A stretch of DNA of 64,000 nucleotides from Paragordius varius. Its lineage: Eukaryota; Nematomorpha. Made by a program: the position numbers and the translations under genes. Each line of letters opens with the position of its first letter. The stretch's first letter is position 1. Positions 28,401 through 40,431 of the stretch are shown here, in pieces. The notes beneath the pieces were generated by a model that worked only from the letters and a program-made list of their open reading frames with translations, was not told the origin of the DNA and made no database searches. The stretch is from assembly GCA_964247055.1 (NCBI GenBank), contig OZ176053.1, positions 13,640,001-13,704,000 on the forward strand. The letters are read 5' to 3'.

Positions 28401-28747
28401 CCGGTGAACAAAATAATTTTTTATACATTCTCTTAGTACTACATCAAAATACAGAGATAGTTTGACAAACTCTTTCATATCCGATTTTTACAACGATACT
28501 TTAAAAATTATGGTATTAAACCAGTCGCATCAATACTCAAGTTAAATTTGTCCTTAAAAATCGGATATTGGTCACCGGTGAACAAAATAATTTTTTTTAC
28601 ATTCTCTTAGCAAGACTACATCAAATAATAGAGATAGTTTGACAAACTCTTTCATATCCGATTTTTACAACGATACTTTAAAAATTAATGTATAAAACTA
28701 GTCGCATGATTACTCAAGTTAAACTTTGTCCTTAAAAATCGGATATT
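25472..28747 (+). repeat. Superunit 6, 3276 bp
   Basis: The order is P-Q-N-G-C-N-(T-L-S-L'-N) once, then T-L-S-L-X-W-V. Its W unit has the 3 bp deletion CTTAGTACTACATC near 28433, also seen near 19122. One base change, CACTGGTGAATAAAA near 27512, breaks the palindrome in its T unit. Confidence 0.9.
26401..27315 (+). repeat. 915 bp pentamer, single copy
   Basis: N landmarks are at 26401 and 27316, exactly 915 bp apart, in the order N-T-L-S-L'. It sits in the superunit that differs from the preceding one by one pentamer. Confidence 0.92.
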
Positions 28748-30590
28748 GGTCACCGGTGAACAAAATTATTTTTTATACATTCTCTTAGTAGGACTACATA
28801 TAAATATAGAGATAGTTTGGCCAACTCTTTCATATCCGATTTTTACAACAATACTTTAAAAATTAATGTATAAAACTAGTCGCATGATTACTCAAGTTAA
28901 ACTTTGTCCTTAAAAATCGGATATTGGTCACCGGTGAACAAAATAATTTTTTATACATTCTCTTAGTAAGAGTACATCAAAATACAGAGATAGTTTGGCA
29001 AACTCTTTCATATCCGATTTTTACAACGATAATTTAAAAATTAATGTATTAAACTAGTCGCATCAATAAGTCGCATCAATACTCAAGTTAAACTTTGTCC
29101 TTAAAAATCGGATATTGGTCAACGGTGAACAAAATAATTTTTTATACATTCTCTTAGTAAGACTACATCAAAATATAGAGATAGTTTGACAAACTCTTTA
29201 ATATCCGATTTTTACTACGATACTTTATAAATTAATGTATAAAACTAGTCGTATCAAAAAGTCGCATCAATACTCAAGTTAAACTTTGTCCTTGAAAATC
29301 GGATATTGGTCACCGGTGAACAAAATAATTTTTTATACATTCTCTTAGTAAGAGTACATCAAAATACAAAGATAGTTTGGCAAACTCTTTCATATCCGAT
29401 TTTTACAAGGATACTTTAAAAATTAATGTATTAATCTAGTCGCATCAATACTCAAGTTAAACTTTGTCCTTAAAAATCGGATATTGGTCACCGGTGAACA
29501 AAATAATTTTTTATACATTCTCTTAGCAAGACTACATCAAATAATAGAGATAGTTTGACAAACTCTTTCATATCCGATTTTTACAACGATACTTTATAAA
29601 TTAATGTATTAAACTAGTCGCATCAATAAGTCGCATCAATACTCAAGTTAAACTTTGTCCTTAAAAATCGGATATTGGTCAACGGTGAACAAAATAATTT
29701 TTTATACATTCTCTTAGTAAGACTACATCAAAATATAGAGATAGTTTGACAAACTCTTTAATATCCGATTTTTACTACGATACTTTATAAATTAATGTAT
29801 AAAACTAGTCGTATCAAAAAGTCGCATCAATACTCAAGTTAAACTTTGTCCTTGAAAATCGGATATTGGTCACCGGTGAATAAAATTATTTATTATACAT
29901 TCTCTTAGTAAGACTACATCAAAATATAGAGATAGTTTGACAAACTCTTTCTATCCGATTTTTACAACGATACTTTAAAAATTAATCTATAAAACTAGTC
30001 GCATGATTACTCAAGTTAAACTTTGTCCTTGAAAATCGGATATTGGTCACCGGTGAACAAAATAATTTTTTATACATTCTCTTAGTAAGACTACATTAAA
30101 TTATAGAGATAGTTTGACAAACTCTTTCATATCCGATTTTTACAACGATACTTTATAAATTAATGTATTAAACTAGTCGCATCAATAAGTCGCATCAATA
30201 CTCAAGTTAAACTTTGTCCTTAAAAATCGGATATTGGTCAACGGTGAACAAAATAATTTTTTATACATTCTCTTAGTAAGACTACATCAAAATATAGAGA
30301 TAGTTTGACAAACTCTTTCATATCCGATTTTTACAACGATACTTTAAAAATTAATGTATTAAACCAGTCGCATCAATACTCAAGTTAAATTTGTCCTTAA
30401 AAATCGGATATTGGTCACCGGTGAACAAAATAATTTTTTTTACATTCTCTTAGCAAGACTACATCAAATAATAGAGATAGTTTGACAAACTCTTTCATAT
30501 CCGATTTTTACAACGATACTTTAAAAATTAATGTATAAAACTAGTCGCATGATTACTCAAGTTAAACTTTGTCCTTAAAAATCGGATATT
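28748..30590 (+). repeat. Superunit 7, 1843 bp
   Basis: The order is P-Q-N-G-C-N-T-L'-N*-V. N landmarks at 29117 and 29677 are one trimer apart. The next N landmark, at 30236, is 559 bp on, because N-T-L' totals 191+177+191. Confidence 0.85.
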
Positions 30591-33500
30591 GGTCACCGGT
30601 GAACAAAATTATTTTTTATACATTCTCTTAGTAGGACTACATATAAATATAGAGATAGTTTGGCCAACTCTTTCATATCCGATTTTTACAACAATACTTT
30701 AAAAATTAATGTATAAAACTAGTCGCATGATTACTCAAGTTAAACTTTGTCCTTAAAAATCGGATATTGGTCACCGGTGAACAAAATAATTTTTTATACA
30801 TTCTCTTAGTAAGAGTACATCAAAATACAGAGATAGTTTGGCAAACTCTTTCATATCCGATTTTTACAACGATAATTTAAAAATTAATGTATTAAACTAG
30901 TCGCATCAATAAGTCGCATCAATACTCAAGTTAAACTTTGTCCTTAAAAATCGGATATTGGTCAACGGTGAACAAAATAATTTTTTATACATTCTCTTAG
31001 TAAGACTACATCAAAATATAGAGATAGTTTGACAAACTCTTTAATATCCGATTTTTACTACGATACTTTATAAATTAATGTATAAAACTAGTCGTATCAA
31101 AAAGTCGCATCAATACTCAAGTTAAACTTTGTCCTTGAAAATCGGATATTGGTCACCGGTGAACAAAATAATTTTTTATACATTCTCTTAGTAAGAGTAC
31201 ATCAAAATACAGAGATAGTTTGGCAAACTCTTTCATATCCGATTTTTACAAGGATACTTTAAAAATTAATGTATTAATCTAGTCGCATCAATACTCAAGT
31301 TAAACTTTGTCCTTAAAAATCGGATATTGGTCACCGGTGAACAAAATAATTTTTTATACATTCTCTTAGCAAGACTACATCAAATAATAGAGATAGTTTG
31401 ACAAACTCTTTCATATCCGATTTTTACAACGATACTTTATAAATTAATGTATTAAACTAGTCGCATCAATAAGTCGCATCAATACTCAAGTTAAACTTTG
31501 TCCTTAAAAATCGGATATTGGTCAACGGTGAACAAAATAATTTTTTATACATTCTCTTAGTAAGACTACATCAAAATATAGAGATAGTTTGACAAACTCT
31601 TTAATATCCGATTTTTACTACGATACTTTATAAATTAATGTATAAAACTAGTCGTATCAAAAAGTCGCATCAATACTCAAGTTAAACTTTGTCCTTGAAA
31701 ATCGGATATTGGTCACCGGTGAACAAAATAATTTTTTATACATTCTCTTAGTAAGAGTACATCAAAATACAGAGATAGTTTGGCAAACTCTTTCATATCC
31801 GATTTTTACAAGGATACTTTAAAAATTAATGTATTAATCTAGTCGCATCAATACTCAAGTTAAACTTTGTCCTTAAAAATCGGATATTGGTCACCGGTGA
31901 ACAAAATAATTTTTTATACATTCTCTTAGCAAGACTACATCAAATAATAGAGATAGTTTGACAAACTCTTTCATATCCGATTTTTACAACGATACTTTAT
32001 AAATTAATGTATTAAACTAGTCGCATCAATAAGTCGCATCATTACTCAAGTTAAACTTTGTCCTTAAAAATCGGATATTGGTCAACGGTGAACAAAATAA
32101 TTTTTTATACATTCTCTTAGTAAGACTACATCAAAATATAGAGATAGTTTGACAAACTCTTTAATATCCGATTTTTACTACGATACTTTATAAATTAATG
32201 TATAAAACTAGTCGTATCAAAAAGTCGCATCAATACTCAAGTTAAACTTTGTCCTTGAAAATCGGATATTGGTCACCGGTGAATAAAATTATTTTTTATA
32301 CATTCTCTTAGTAAGACTACATCAAAATATAGAGATAGTTTGACAAACTCTTTCTATCCGATTTTTACAACGATACTTTAAAAATTAATCTATAAATCTA
32401 GTCGCATGATTACTCAAGTTAAAATTTGTCCTTGAAAATCGGATATTGGTCACCGGTGAACAAAATAATTTTTTATACATTCTCTTAGTAAGACTACATT
32501 AAATTATAGAGATAGTTTGACAAACTCTTTCATATCCGATTTTTACAACGATACTTTAAAAATTATGGTATTAAACCAGTCGCATCAATACTCAAGTTAA
32601 ACTTTGTCCTTAAAAATCAGATATTGGTCACCGGTGAACAAAATTATTTTTTATACATTCTCTTAGTAAGACTACATCAAAATATAGAGATAGTTTGACA
32701 AACTCTTTCATATCCGATTTTTACAACGATACTTTAAAAATTAATCTATAAAACTAGTCGCATGATTACTCAAGTTAAACTTTGTCCTTAAAAATCGGAT
32801 ATTGGTCACCGGTGAACAAAATAATTTTTTATACATACTCTTAGTAAGACTACATTAAATTATAGAGATAGTTTGACAAACTCTTTCATATCCGATTTTT
32901 ACAACGATACTTTAAAAATTATGGTATTAAACCAGTCGCATCAATACTCAAGTTAAACTTTGTCCTTAAAAATCGGATATTGGTCACCGGTGAACAAAAT
33001 AATTTTTTATACATTCTCTTAGTAAGAGTACATCAAAATACAGAGATAGTTTGGCAAACTCTTTCATATCCGATTTTTACAAGGATACTTTAAAAATTAA
33101 TGTATTAATCTAGTCGCATCAATACTCAAGTTAAACTTTGTCCTTAAAAATCGGATATTGGTCACCGGTGAACAAAATAATTTTTTATACATTCTCTTAG
33201 CAAGACTACATCAAATAATAGAGATAGTTTGACAAACTCTTTCATATCCGATTTTTACAACGATACTTTATAAATTAATGTATTAAACTAGTCGCATCAA
33301 TAAGTCGCATCAATACTCAAGTTAAACTTTGTCCTTAAAAATCGGATATTGGTCAACGGTGAACAAAATAATTTTTTATACATTCTCTTAGTAAGACTAC
33401 ATCAAAATATAGAGATAGTTTGACAAACTCTTTAATATCCGATTTTTACTACGATACTTTATAAATTAATGTATAAAACTAGTCGTATCAAAAAGTCGCA

Positions 33501-34800
33501 TCAATACTCAAGTTAAACTTTGTCCTTGAAAATCGGATATTGGTCACCGGTGAATAAAATTATTTTTTATACATTCTCTTAGTAAGACTACATCAAAATA
33601 TAGAGATAGTTTGACAAACTCTTTCTATCCGATTTTTACAACGATACTTTAAAAATTAATCTATAAAACTAGTCGCATGATTACTCAAGTTAAACTTTGT
33701 CCTTGAAAATCGGATATTGGTCACCGGTGAACAAAATAATTTTTTATACATTCTCTTAGTAAGACTACATTAAATTATAGAGATAGTTTGACAAACTCTT
33801 TCATATCCGATTTTTACAACGATACTTTAAAAATTATGGTATTAAACCAGTCGCATCAATACTCAAGTTAAACTTTGTCCTTAAAAATCAGATATTGGTC
33901 ACCGGTGAACAAAATTATTTTTTATACATTCTCTTAGTAAGACTACATCAAAATATAGAGATAGTTTGACAAACTCTTTCATATCCGATTTTTACAACGA
34001 TACTTTAAAAATTAATCTATAAAACTAGTCGCATGATTACTCAAGTTAAACTTTGTCCTTAAAAATCGGATATTGGTCACCGGTGAACAAAATAATTTTT
34101 TATACATTCTCTTAGTAAGACTACATTAAATTATAGAGATAGTTTGACAAACTCTTTCATATCCGATTTTTACAACGATACTTTAAAAATTATGGTATTA
34201 AACCAGTCGCATTAATACTCAAGTTAAACTTTGTCCTTAAAAATCGGATATTGGTCACCGGTGAACAAAATTATTTTTTATACATTCTCTTAGTAAGACT
34301 ACATCAAAATATAGAGATAGTTTGACAAACTCTTTCATATCCGATTTTTACAACAATACTTTAAAAATTAATGTATAAAACTAGTCGCATGATTACTCAA
34401 GTTAAACTTTGTCCTTAAAAATCGGATATTGGTCACCGGTGAACAAAATAATTTTTTATACATTCTCTTAGTAAGACTACATCAAAATACAGAGATAGTT
34501 TGACAAACTCTTTCATATCCGATTTTTACAACGATACTTTAAAAATTAATGTATTAAACTAGTCGCATCAATACTCAAGTTAAACTTTGTCCTTAAAAAT
34601 CGGATATTGGTCACCGGTGAACAAAATTATTTTTTATACATTCTCTTAGCAAGACTACATCAAAATATAGAGATAGTTTGACAAACTCTTTCATATCCGA
34701 TTTTTACAACGATACTTTATAAATTAATGTATAAAACTAGCGTATCAATAAGTCGCATCAATACTCAAGTTAAACTTTGTCCTTAAAAATCGGATATTGG
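30591..34800 (+). repeat. Superunit 8, last of the block, not closed by another P
   Basis: It starts P-Q-N-(G-C-N) twice-T-L-S-L, then returns to G-C-N near 33000 and runs T-L-S-L-X. It ends in two units matching 9888-10260. The direct L to G join near 32990 is a recombinant order seen nowhere else in the block. Confidence 0.82.
30960..32079 (+). repeat. 560 bp trimer pair
   Basis: N landmarks are at 30960, 31520 and 32080, two steps of 560 bp. The order N-G-C-N-G-C-N matches the other trimer runs. The run leads into T-L-S-L rather than into L' with a further pentamer copy. Confidence 0.9.
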
Positions 34801-37800
34801 TCACCGTGGAACAAAATAATTTTTTATACATTCTCTTAGCAAGACTACATCAAATAATAGAGATAGTTTAAACTCTTTCATATCCGATTTTTACAACGAT
34901 ACTTTATAAATTAATGTATAAAACTAGTCGTATCAATAAGTCGCATCAATACTCAAGTTAAACTTTGTCCTTAAAAATCGGATATTGGTCACCGGTGAAC
35001 AAAATAATTTTTTATACATTCTCTTAGCAAGACTACATCAAATAATAGAGATAGTTTGACAAACTCTTTCATATCCGATTTTTACAACGATACTTTATAA
35101 ATTAATGTATAAAACTAGTCGTATCAATAAGTCGCATCAATACTCAAGTTAAACTTTGTCCTTAAAAATCGGATATTGGTCACCGGTGAACAAAATTTTT
35201 TTATACATTCTCTTAGTAGGACTACATATAAATATAGAGATAGTTTGGCAAACTCTTTCATATCCGATTTTTACAACAATACTTTAAAAATTAATGTATA
35301 AAACTAGTCGCATGATTACTCAAGTTAAACTTTGTCCTTAAAAATCGGATATTGGTCCCCGGTGAACAAAATAATTTTTTATACATTCTCTTAGTAAGAC
35401 TACATCAAAATATACAGATAGTTTGACAAACTCTTTCATAAATGATTTTTACAACGATACTTTAAAAATTAATGTATTAAACTAGTCGCATCAATACTCA
35501 AGTTAAACTTTGTCCTTAAAAATCGGATATTGGTCACCGGTGAACAAAATTATATTTTATACATTCTCTTAGTAAGACTACATCAAAATATAGAGATAGT
35601 TTGACAAACTCTTTCATATCCGATTTTTACAACGATACTTTAAAAATTAATGTATAAAACTAGTCGCATCAATACTCAAGTTAAACTTTGTCCTTAAAAA
35701 TCGGATATTGGTCACCGGTGAACAAAATAATTTTTTTACATTCTCTTAGTAAGACTACATCAAAATAGTTTGACAAACTCTTTCATATCCGATTTTTACA
35801 ACGATACTTTAAAAATTAATCTATTAAACTAGTCGCATCAACACTCAAGTTAAACTTTGTCCTTAAAAATCGGATATTGGTCACCGGTGAACAAAATAAT
35901 TTTTTAAACATTTTCTTAGCAAGACTACATTAAATTATAGAGATAATTTGACAAACTCTTTCATATCCGATTTTTACAACGATACTTTAAAAATTAATGT
36001 ATAAAACTAGTCGCATCAATACTCAAGTTAAACTTTGTCCTTAAAAATCGGATATTGGTCACCGGTGAACAAAAATATTTTTTATACATTCTCTTAGTAA
36101 GACTACATCAAAATATAGAGATTGTTTGACAAACTCTTTCATATCCGATTTTTACAACGATACTTTATAAATTAATGTATAAAACTAGTCGTATCAATAA
36201 ATCGCATCAATACTCAAGTTAAACTTTGTCCTTAAAAATCGGATATTGGTCACCGGTGAACAAAATAATTTTTTATACATTCTCTTAGTAAGACTACATC
36301 AAAATATAGAGATAGTTTGACAAACTCTTTCATATCCGATTTTTACAACGATACTTTAAAAATTAATGTATTTAACTAGTCGCATCAATACTCAAGTTAA
36401 ACTTTGTCCTTAAAAATCGGATATTGGTCACCGGTGAACAAAATAATTTTTTATACATTCTCTTAGCAAGACTACATCAAATAATAGAGATAGTTTAAAC
36501 TCTTTCATATCCGATTTTTACAACGATACTTTATAAATTAATGTATAAAACTAGTCGTATCAATAAGTCGCATCAATACTCAAGTTAAACTTTGTCCTTA
36601 AAAATCGGATATTGGTCACCGGTGAACAAAATAATTTTTTATACATTCTCTTAGCAAGACTACATCAAATAATAGAGATAGTTTGACAAACTCTTTCATA
36701 TCCGATTTTTACAACGATACTTTATAAATTAATGTATAAAACTAGTCGTATCAATAAGTCGCATCAATACTCAAGTTAAACTTTGTCCTTAAAAATCGGA
36801 TATTGGTCACCGGTGAACAAAATAATTTTTTATACATTCTCTTAGTAAGACTACATCAAAATATAGAGATAGTTTGACAAACTCTTTCATATCCGATTTT
36901 TACAACGATACTTTAAAAATTAATGTATTAAACTAGTCGCATCAATACTCAAGTTAAACTTTGTCCTTGAAAATCGGATATTGGTCACCGCTGAACAAAA
37001 TAATTTTTTATACATTCTCTTAGCAAGACTACATCAAATAATAGAGATAGTTTGACAAACTCTTTCATATCCGATTTTTACAACGATACTTTATAAATTA
37101 ATGTATAAAACTAGTCGTATCAATAAGTCGCATCAATACTCAAGTTAAACTTTGTCCTTAAAAATCGGATATTGGTCACCGGTGAACAAAATAATTTTTT
37201 ATACATTCTCTTAGCAAGACTACATCAAATAATAGAGATAGTTTGACAAACTCTTTCATATCCGATTTTTACAACGATACTTTATAAATTAATGTATAAA
37301 ACTAGTCGTATCAATAAGTCGCATCAATACTCAAGTTAAACTTTGTCCTTAAAAATCGGATATTGGTCACCGGTGAACAAAATTTTTTTATACATTCTCT
37401 TAGTAGGACTACATATAAATATAGAGATAGTTTGGCAAACTCTTTCATATCCGATTTTTACAACAATACTTTAAAAATTAATGTATAAAACTAGTCGCAT
37501 GATTACTCAAGTTAAACTTTGTCCTTAAAAATCGGATATTGGTCCCCGGTGAACAAAATAATTTTTTATACATTCTCTTAGTAAGACTACATCAAAATAT
37601 ACAGATAGTTTGACAAACTCTTTCATAAATGATTTTTACAACGATACTTTAAAAATTAATGTATTAAACTAGTCGCATCAATACTCAAGTTAAACTTTGT
37701 CCTTAAAAATCGGATATTGGTCACCGGTGAACAAAATTATTTTTAATACATTCTCTTAATAATACATCAAAATATAGAGATAGTTTGACAAACTCTTTCA

Positions 37801-38610
37801 TATCCGATTTTAACAACGATACTTTAAAAATTAATGTGTTAAACTAGTCGCATCAATACTCAAGTTAAACTTTGTCCTTAAAAATCGGATATTGGTCACC
37901 GGTGAACAAAATTATATTTTATACATTCTCTTAGTAAGACTACATCAAAATATATAGATAGTTTGACAAACTCTTTCATATCCGATTTTTACAACGATAC
38001 TTTAAAAATTAATGTATAAAACTAGTCGCATCAATACTCAAGTTAAACTTTGTCCTTAAAAATCGGATATTGGTCACCGGTGAACAAAATAATTTTTTTA
38101 CATTCTCTTAGTAAGACTACATCAAAATATAGAAATAGTTTGACAAACTCTTTCATATCCGATTTTTACAACGATACTTTAAAAATTAATCTATTAAACT
38201 AGTCGCATCACCACTCAAGTTAAACTTTGTCCTTAAAAATCGGATATTGGTCACCGGTGAACAAAATAATTTTTTAAACATTCTCTTAGCAAGACTACAT
38301 TAAATTATAGAGATAATTTGACAAACTCTTTCATATCCGATTTTTACAACGATACTTTAAAAATTAATGTATAAAACTAGTCGCATCAATACTCAAGTTA
38401 AACTTTGTCCTTAAAAATCGGATATTGGTCACCGGTGAACAAAAATATTTTTTATACATTCTCTTAGTAAGACTACATCAAAATATAGAGATTGTTTGAC
38501 AAACTCTTTCATATCCGATTTTTACAACGATACTTTATAAATTAATGTATAAAACTAGTCGTATCAATAAATCGCATCAATACTCAAGTTAAACTTTGTC
38601 CTTAAAAATC
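34800..38610 (+). repeat. Two copies of a 2.2-2.4 kb cassette
   Basis: The rare marks CAAAATTTTTTTATAC (35191, 37378) and GGTCCCCGGTG (35354, 37541) are each 2187 bp apart. CATAAATGATTTTTAC follows in both. Downstream, TTTTTAAACATT lies at 35901 and 38271, an offset of 2370. The extra 183 bp is one added 175 bp unit (CTTAATAATACATC near 37757) plus an 8 bp deletion in the first copy near 35765. Class C units with the shorter GTTTAAACTC occur at 34865 and 36492, linking the upstream parts as well. Confidence 0.85.
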
Positions 38611-38669
38611 GGATATTGGTCACCGGTGAATAAAATGATTTTTTATACATTCTCTTAGTAGGACTACAT

Positions 38670-40431
38670 CAAAATATAGAGATAGTTTGGCAAACTCTTT
38701 CATATCCGATTTTTACAACGATACTTTAAAAATTAATGTATAAAACTAGTCGCATCAATACTAAAGTTAAACTTTGTCCTTAAAAATCGGATATTGGTCA
38801 CCGGTGAACAAAATAATTTTTTATACATTCTCTTAGTAAAACTACATCAAAATATAGAAATAGTTTGACAAACACTTTCATATCCGATTTTTACAACGAT
38901 ACTTTAAAAATTAATGTATTAAACTAGTCGCATCAATACTCAAGTTAAACTTTGTCCTTAAAAAACGGATATTGGTCACGGGTGAACAAAATTATTTTTT
39001 ATACATTCTCTTAGTAAGACTACATCAAATTATAGAGATAGTTTGACAAACTCTTTCATATCCGATTTTTACAATTAAACCAGTCGCATCAATACTCAAG
39101 TTAAACTTTGTCCTTAAAAATCGGATATTGGTCACCGGTGAACAAAATTATTTTTTATACATTCTCTTAGTAGGACTACATATAAATATAGAGATAGTTT
39201 GACAAACTCTTTCATATCCGATTTTTACAACGATACTTTAAAAATTAATGTATTAAACTAGTCGCATCAATACTCAAGTTAAACTTTGTCCTTAAAAATC
39301 GGATATTGGTCACCGGTGAACAAAATTATTTTTTATACATTCTCTTAGTAAGACTACATCAAAATATAGAGATTGTTTGACAAACTCTTTCATATCCGAT
39401 TTTAACAACGATACTTTATAAATTAATGTATAAAACTAGTCGTATCAATAAATCGCATCAATACTCAAGTTAAACTTTGTCCTTAAAAATCGGATATTGG
39501 TCACCGGTGAACAAAATTATTTTTTATACATTCTCTTAGTAGGACTACATCAAAATTAAGAAATAGTTTGGCAAACTCTTTCATATCCGATTTTTACAAC
39601 GATACTTTAAAAATTAATGTATAAAACTAGTCGCATCAATACTAAAGTTAAACTTTGTCCTTAAAAATCGGATATTGGTCACCGGTGAACAAAATAATTT
39701 TTTATACATTCTCTTAGTAAGACTACATCAAAATATAGAAATAGTTTGACAAACACTTTCATATCCGATTTTTACAACGATACTTTAAAAATTAATGTAT
39801 TAAACTAGTCGCATCAATACTCATGTTAAACTTTGTCCTTAAAAATCGGATATTGGTCACGGGTGAACAAAATTATTTTTTATTCATTCTCTTAGTAAGA
39901 CTACATCAAATTATAGAGATAGTTTGACAAACTCTTTCATATCCGATTTTTACAATTAAACCAGTCGCATCAATACTCAAGTTAAACTTTGTCCTTAAAA
40001 ATCGGATATTGGTCACCGGTGAACAAAATTATTTTTTATACATTCTCTTAGTAAAACTACATCAAAATATAGAGATAGTTTGACAAACTCTTTCAAACCC
40101 GATTTTTACAACGATACTTTAAAAATTAATGTGTTAAACTAGTCGCATCAATACTCAAGTTAAACTTTGTCCTTAAAAATCGGATATTGGTCACCGGTGA
40201 ACAAAATTATTTTTTATACATTCTCTTAGTAAGACTACATCAAAATATAGAGATAGTTTGACAAACCCTTTCATATCCGATTTTTACAACGATACTTTAA
40301 AAATTAATGTATAAAACTAGTCGTATCAATAAATCGCATCAATACTCAAGTTAAACTTTGTCCTTAAAAATCGGATATTGGTCACCGGTGAACAAAATTA
40401 TTTTTTATACATTCTCTTAGTAGGACTACAT
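38670..40431 (+). repeat. 881 bp pentamer (R-B-Z-Y-E type), two tandem copies
   Basis: The R-class landmark (ACATCAAAAT with GGCAAACTC) lies at 38670, 39551 and 40432, giving two exact 881 bp steps (178+178+156+178+191). B has ATAGAAATAG and CAAACACTTTC, Z has CACGGGTG and the 22 bp deletion, and E ends in the long ATAAATCGCATC form. In the second copy the fourth unit is AGTAAAACTACATC rather than Y. This family is distinct from the N-G-C block. Confidence 0.88.

Larger units (their letters stand above)
10256..34800 (+). repeat. Homogenised higher-order repeat block (P-started superunits)
   Basis: About 24.5 kb in which monomer classes recur in fixed order with near identity. The P-specific GGCCAACTC lies at 10862, 13825, 17677, 19505, 21349, 25543, 28819 and 30662, giving intervals of 2963, 3852, 1828, 1844, 4194, 3276 and 1843 bp. 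Each superunit starts P-Q-N. A variable number of 560 bp trimers and 915 bp pentamers follows, and each closes into the next P, usually through L-W-V or N*-V. The nested repeat numbers explain the length differences to the base. Copies share private variants, so amplification here is recent relative to the flanks. Confidence 0.9.

Noticed and set aside
10256-34800. Superunits as assembly duplicates only
   Set aside because: Copies differ by small private changes and by whole pentamers, which simple duplicated contigs would not show. Copy number still needs long-read support.
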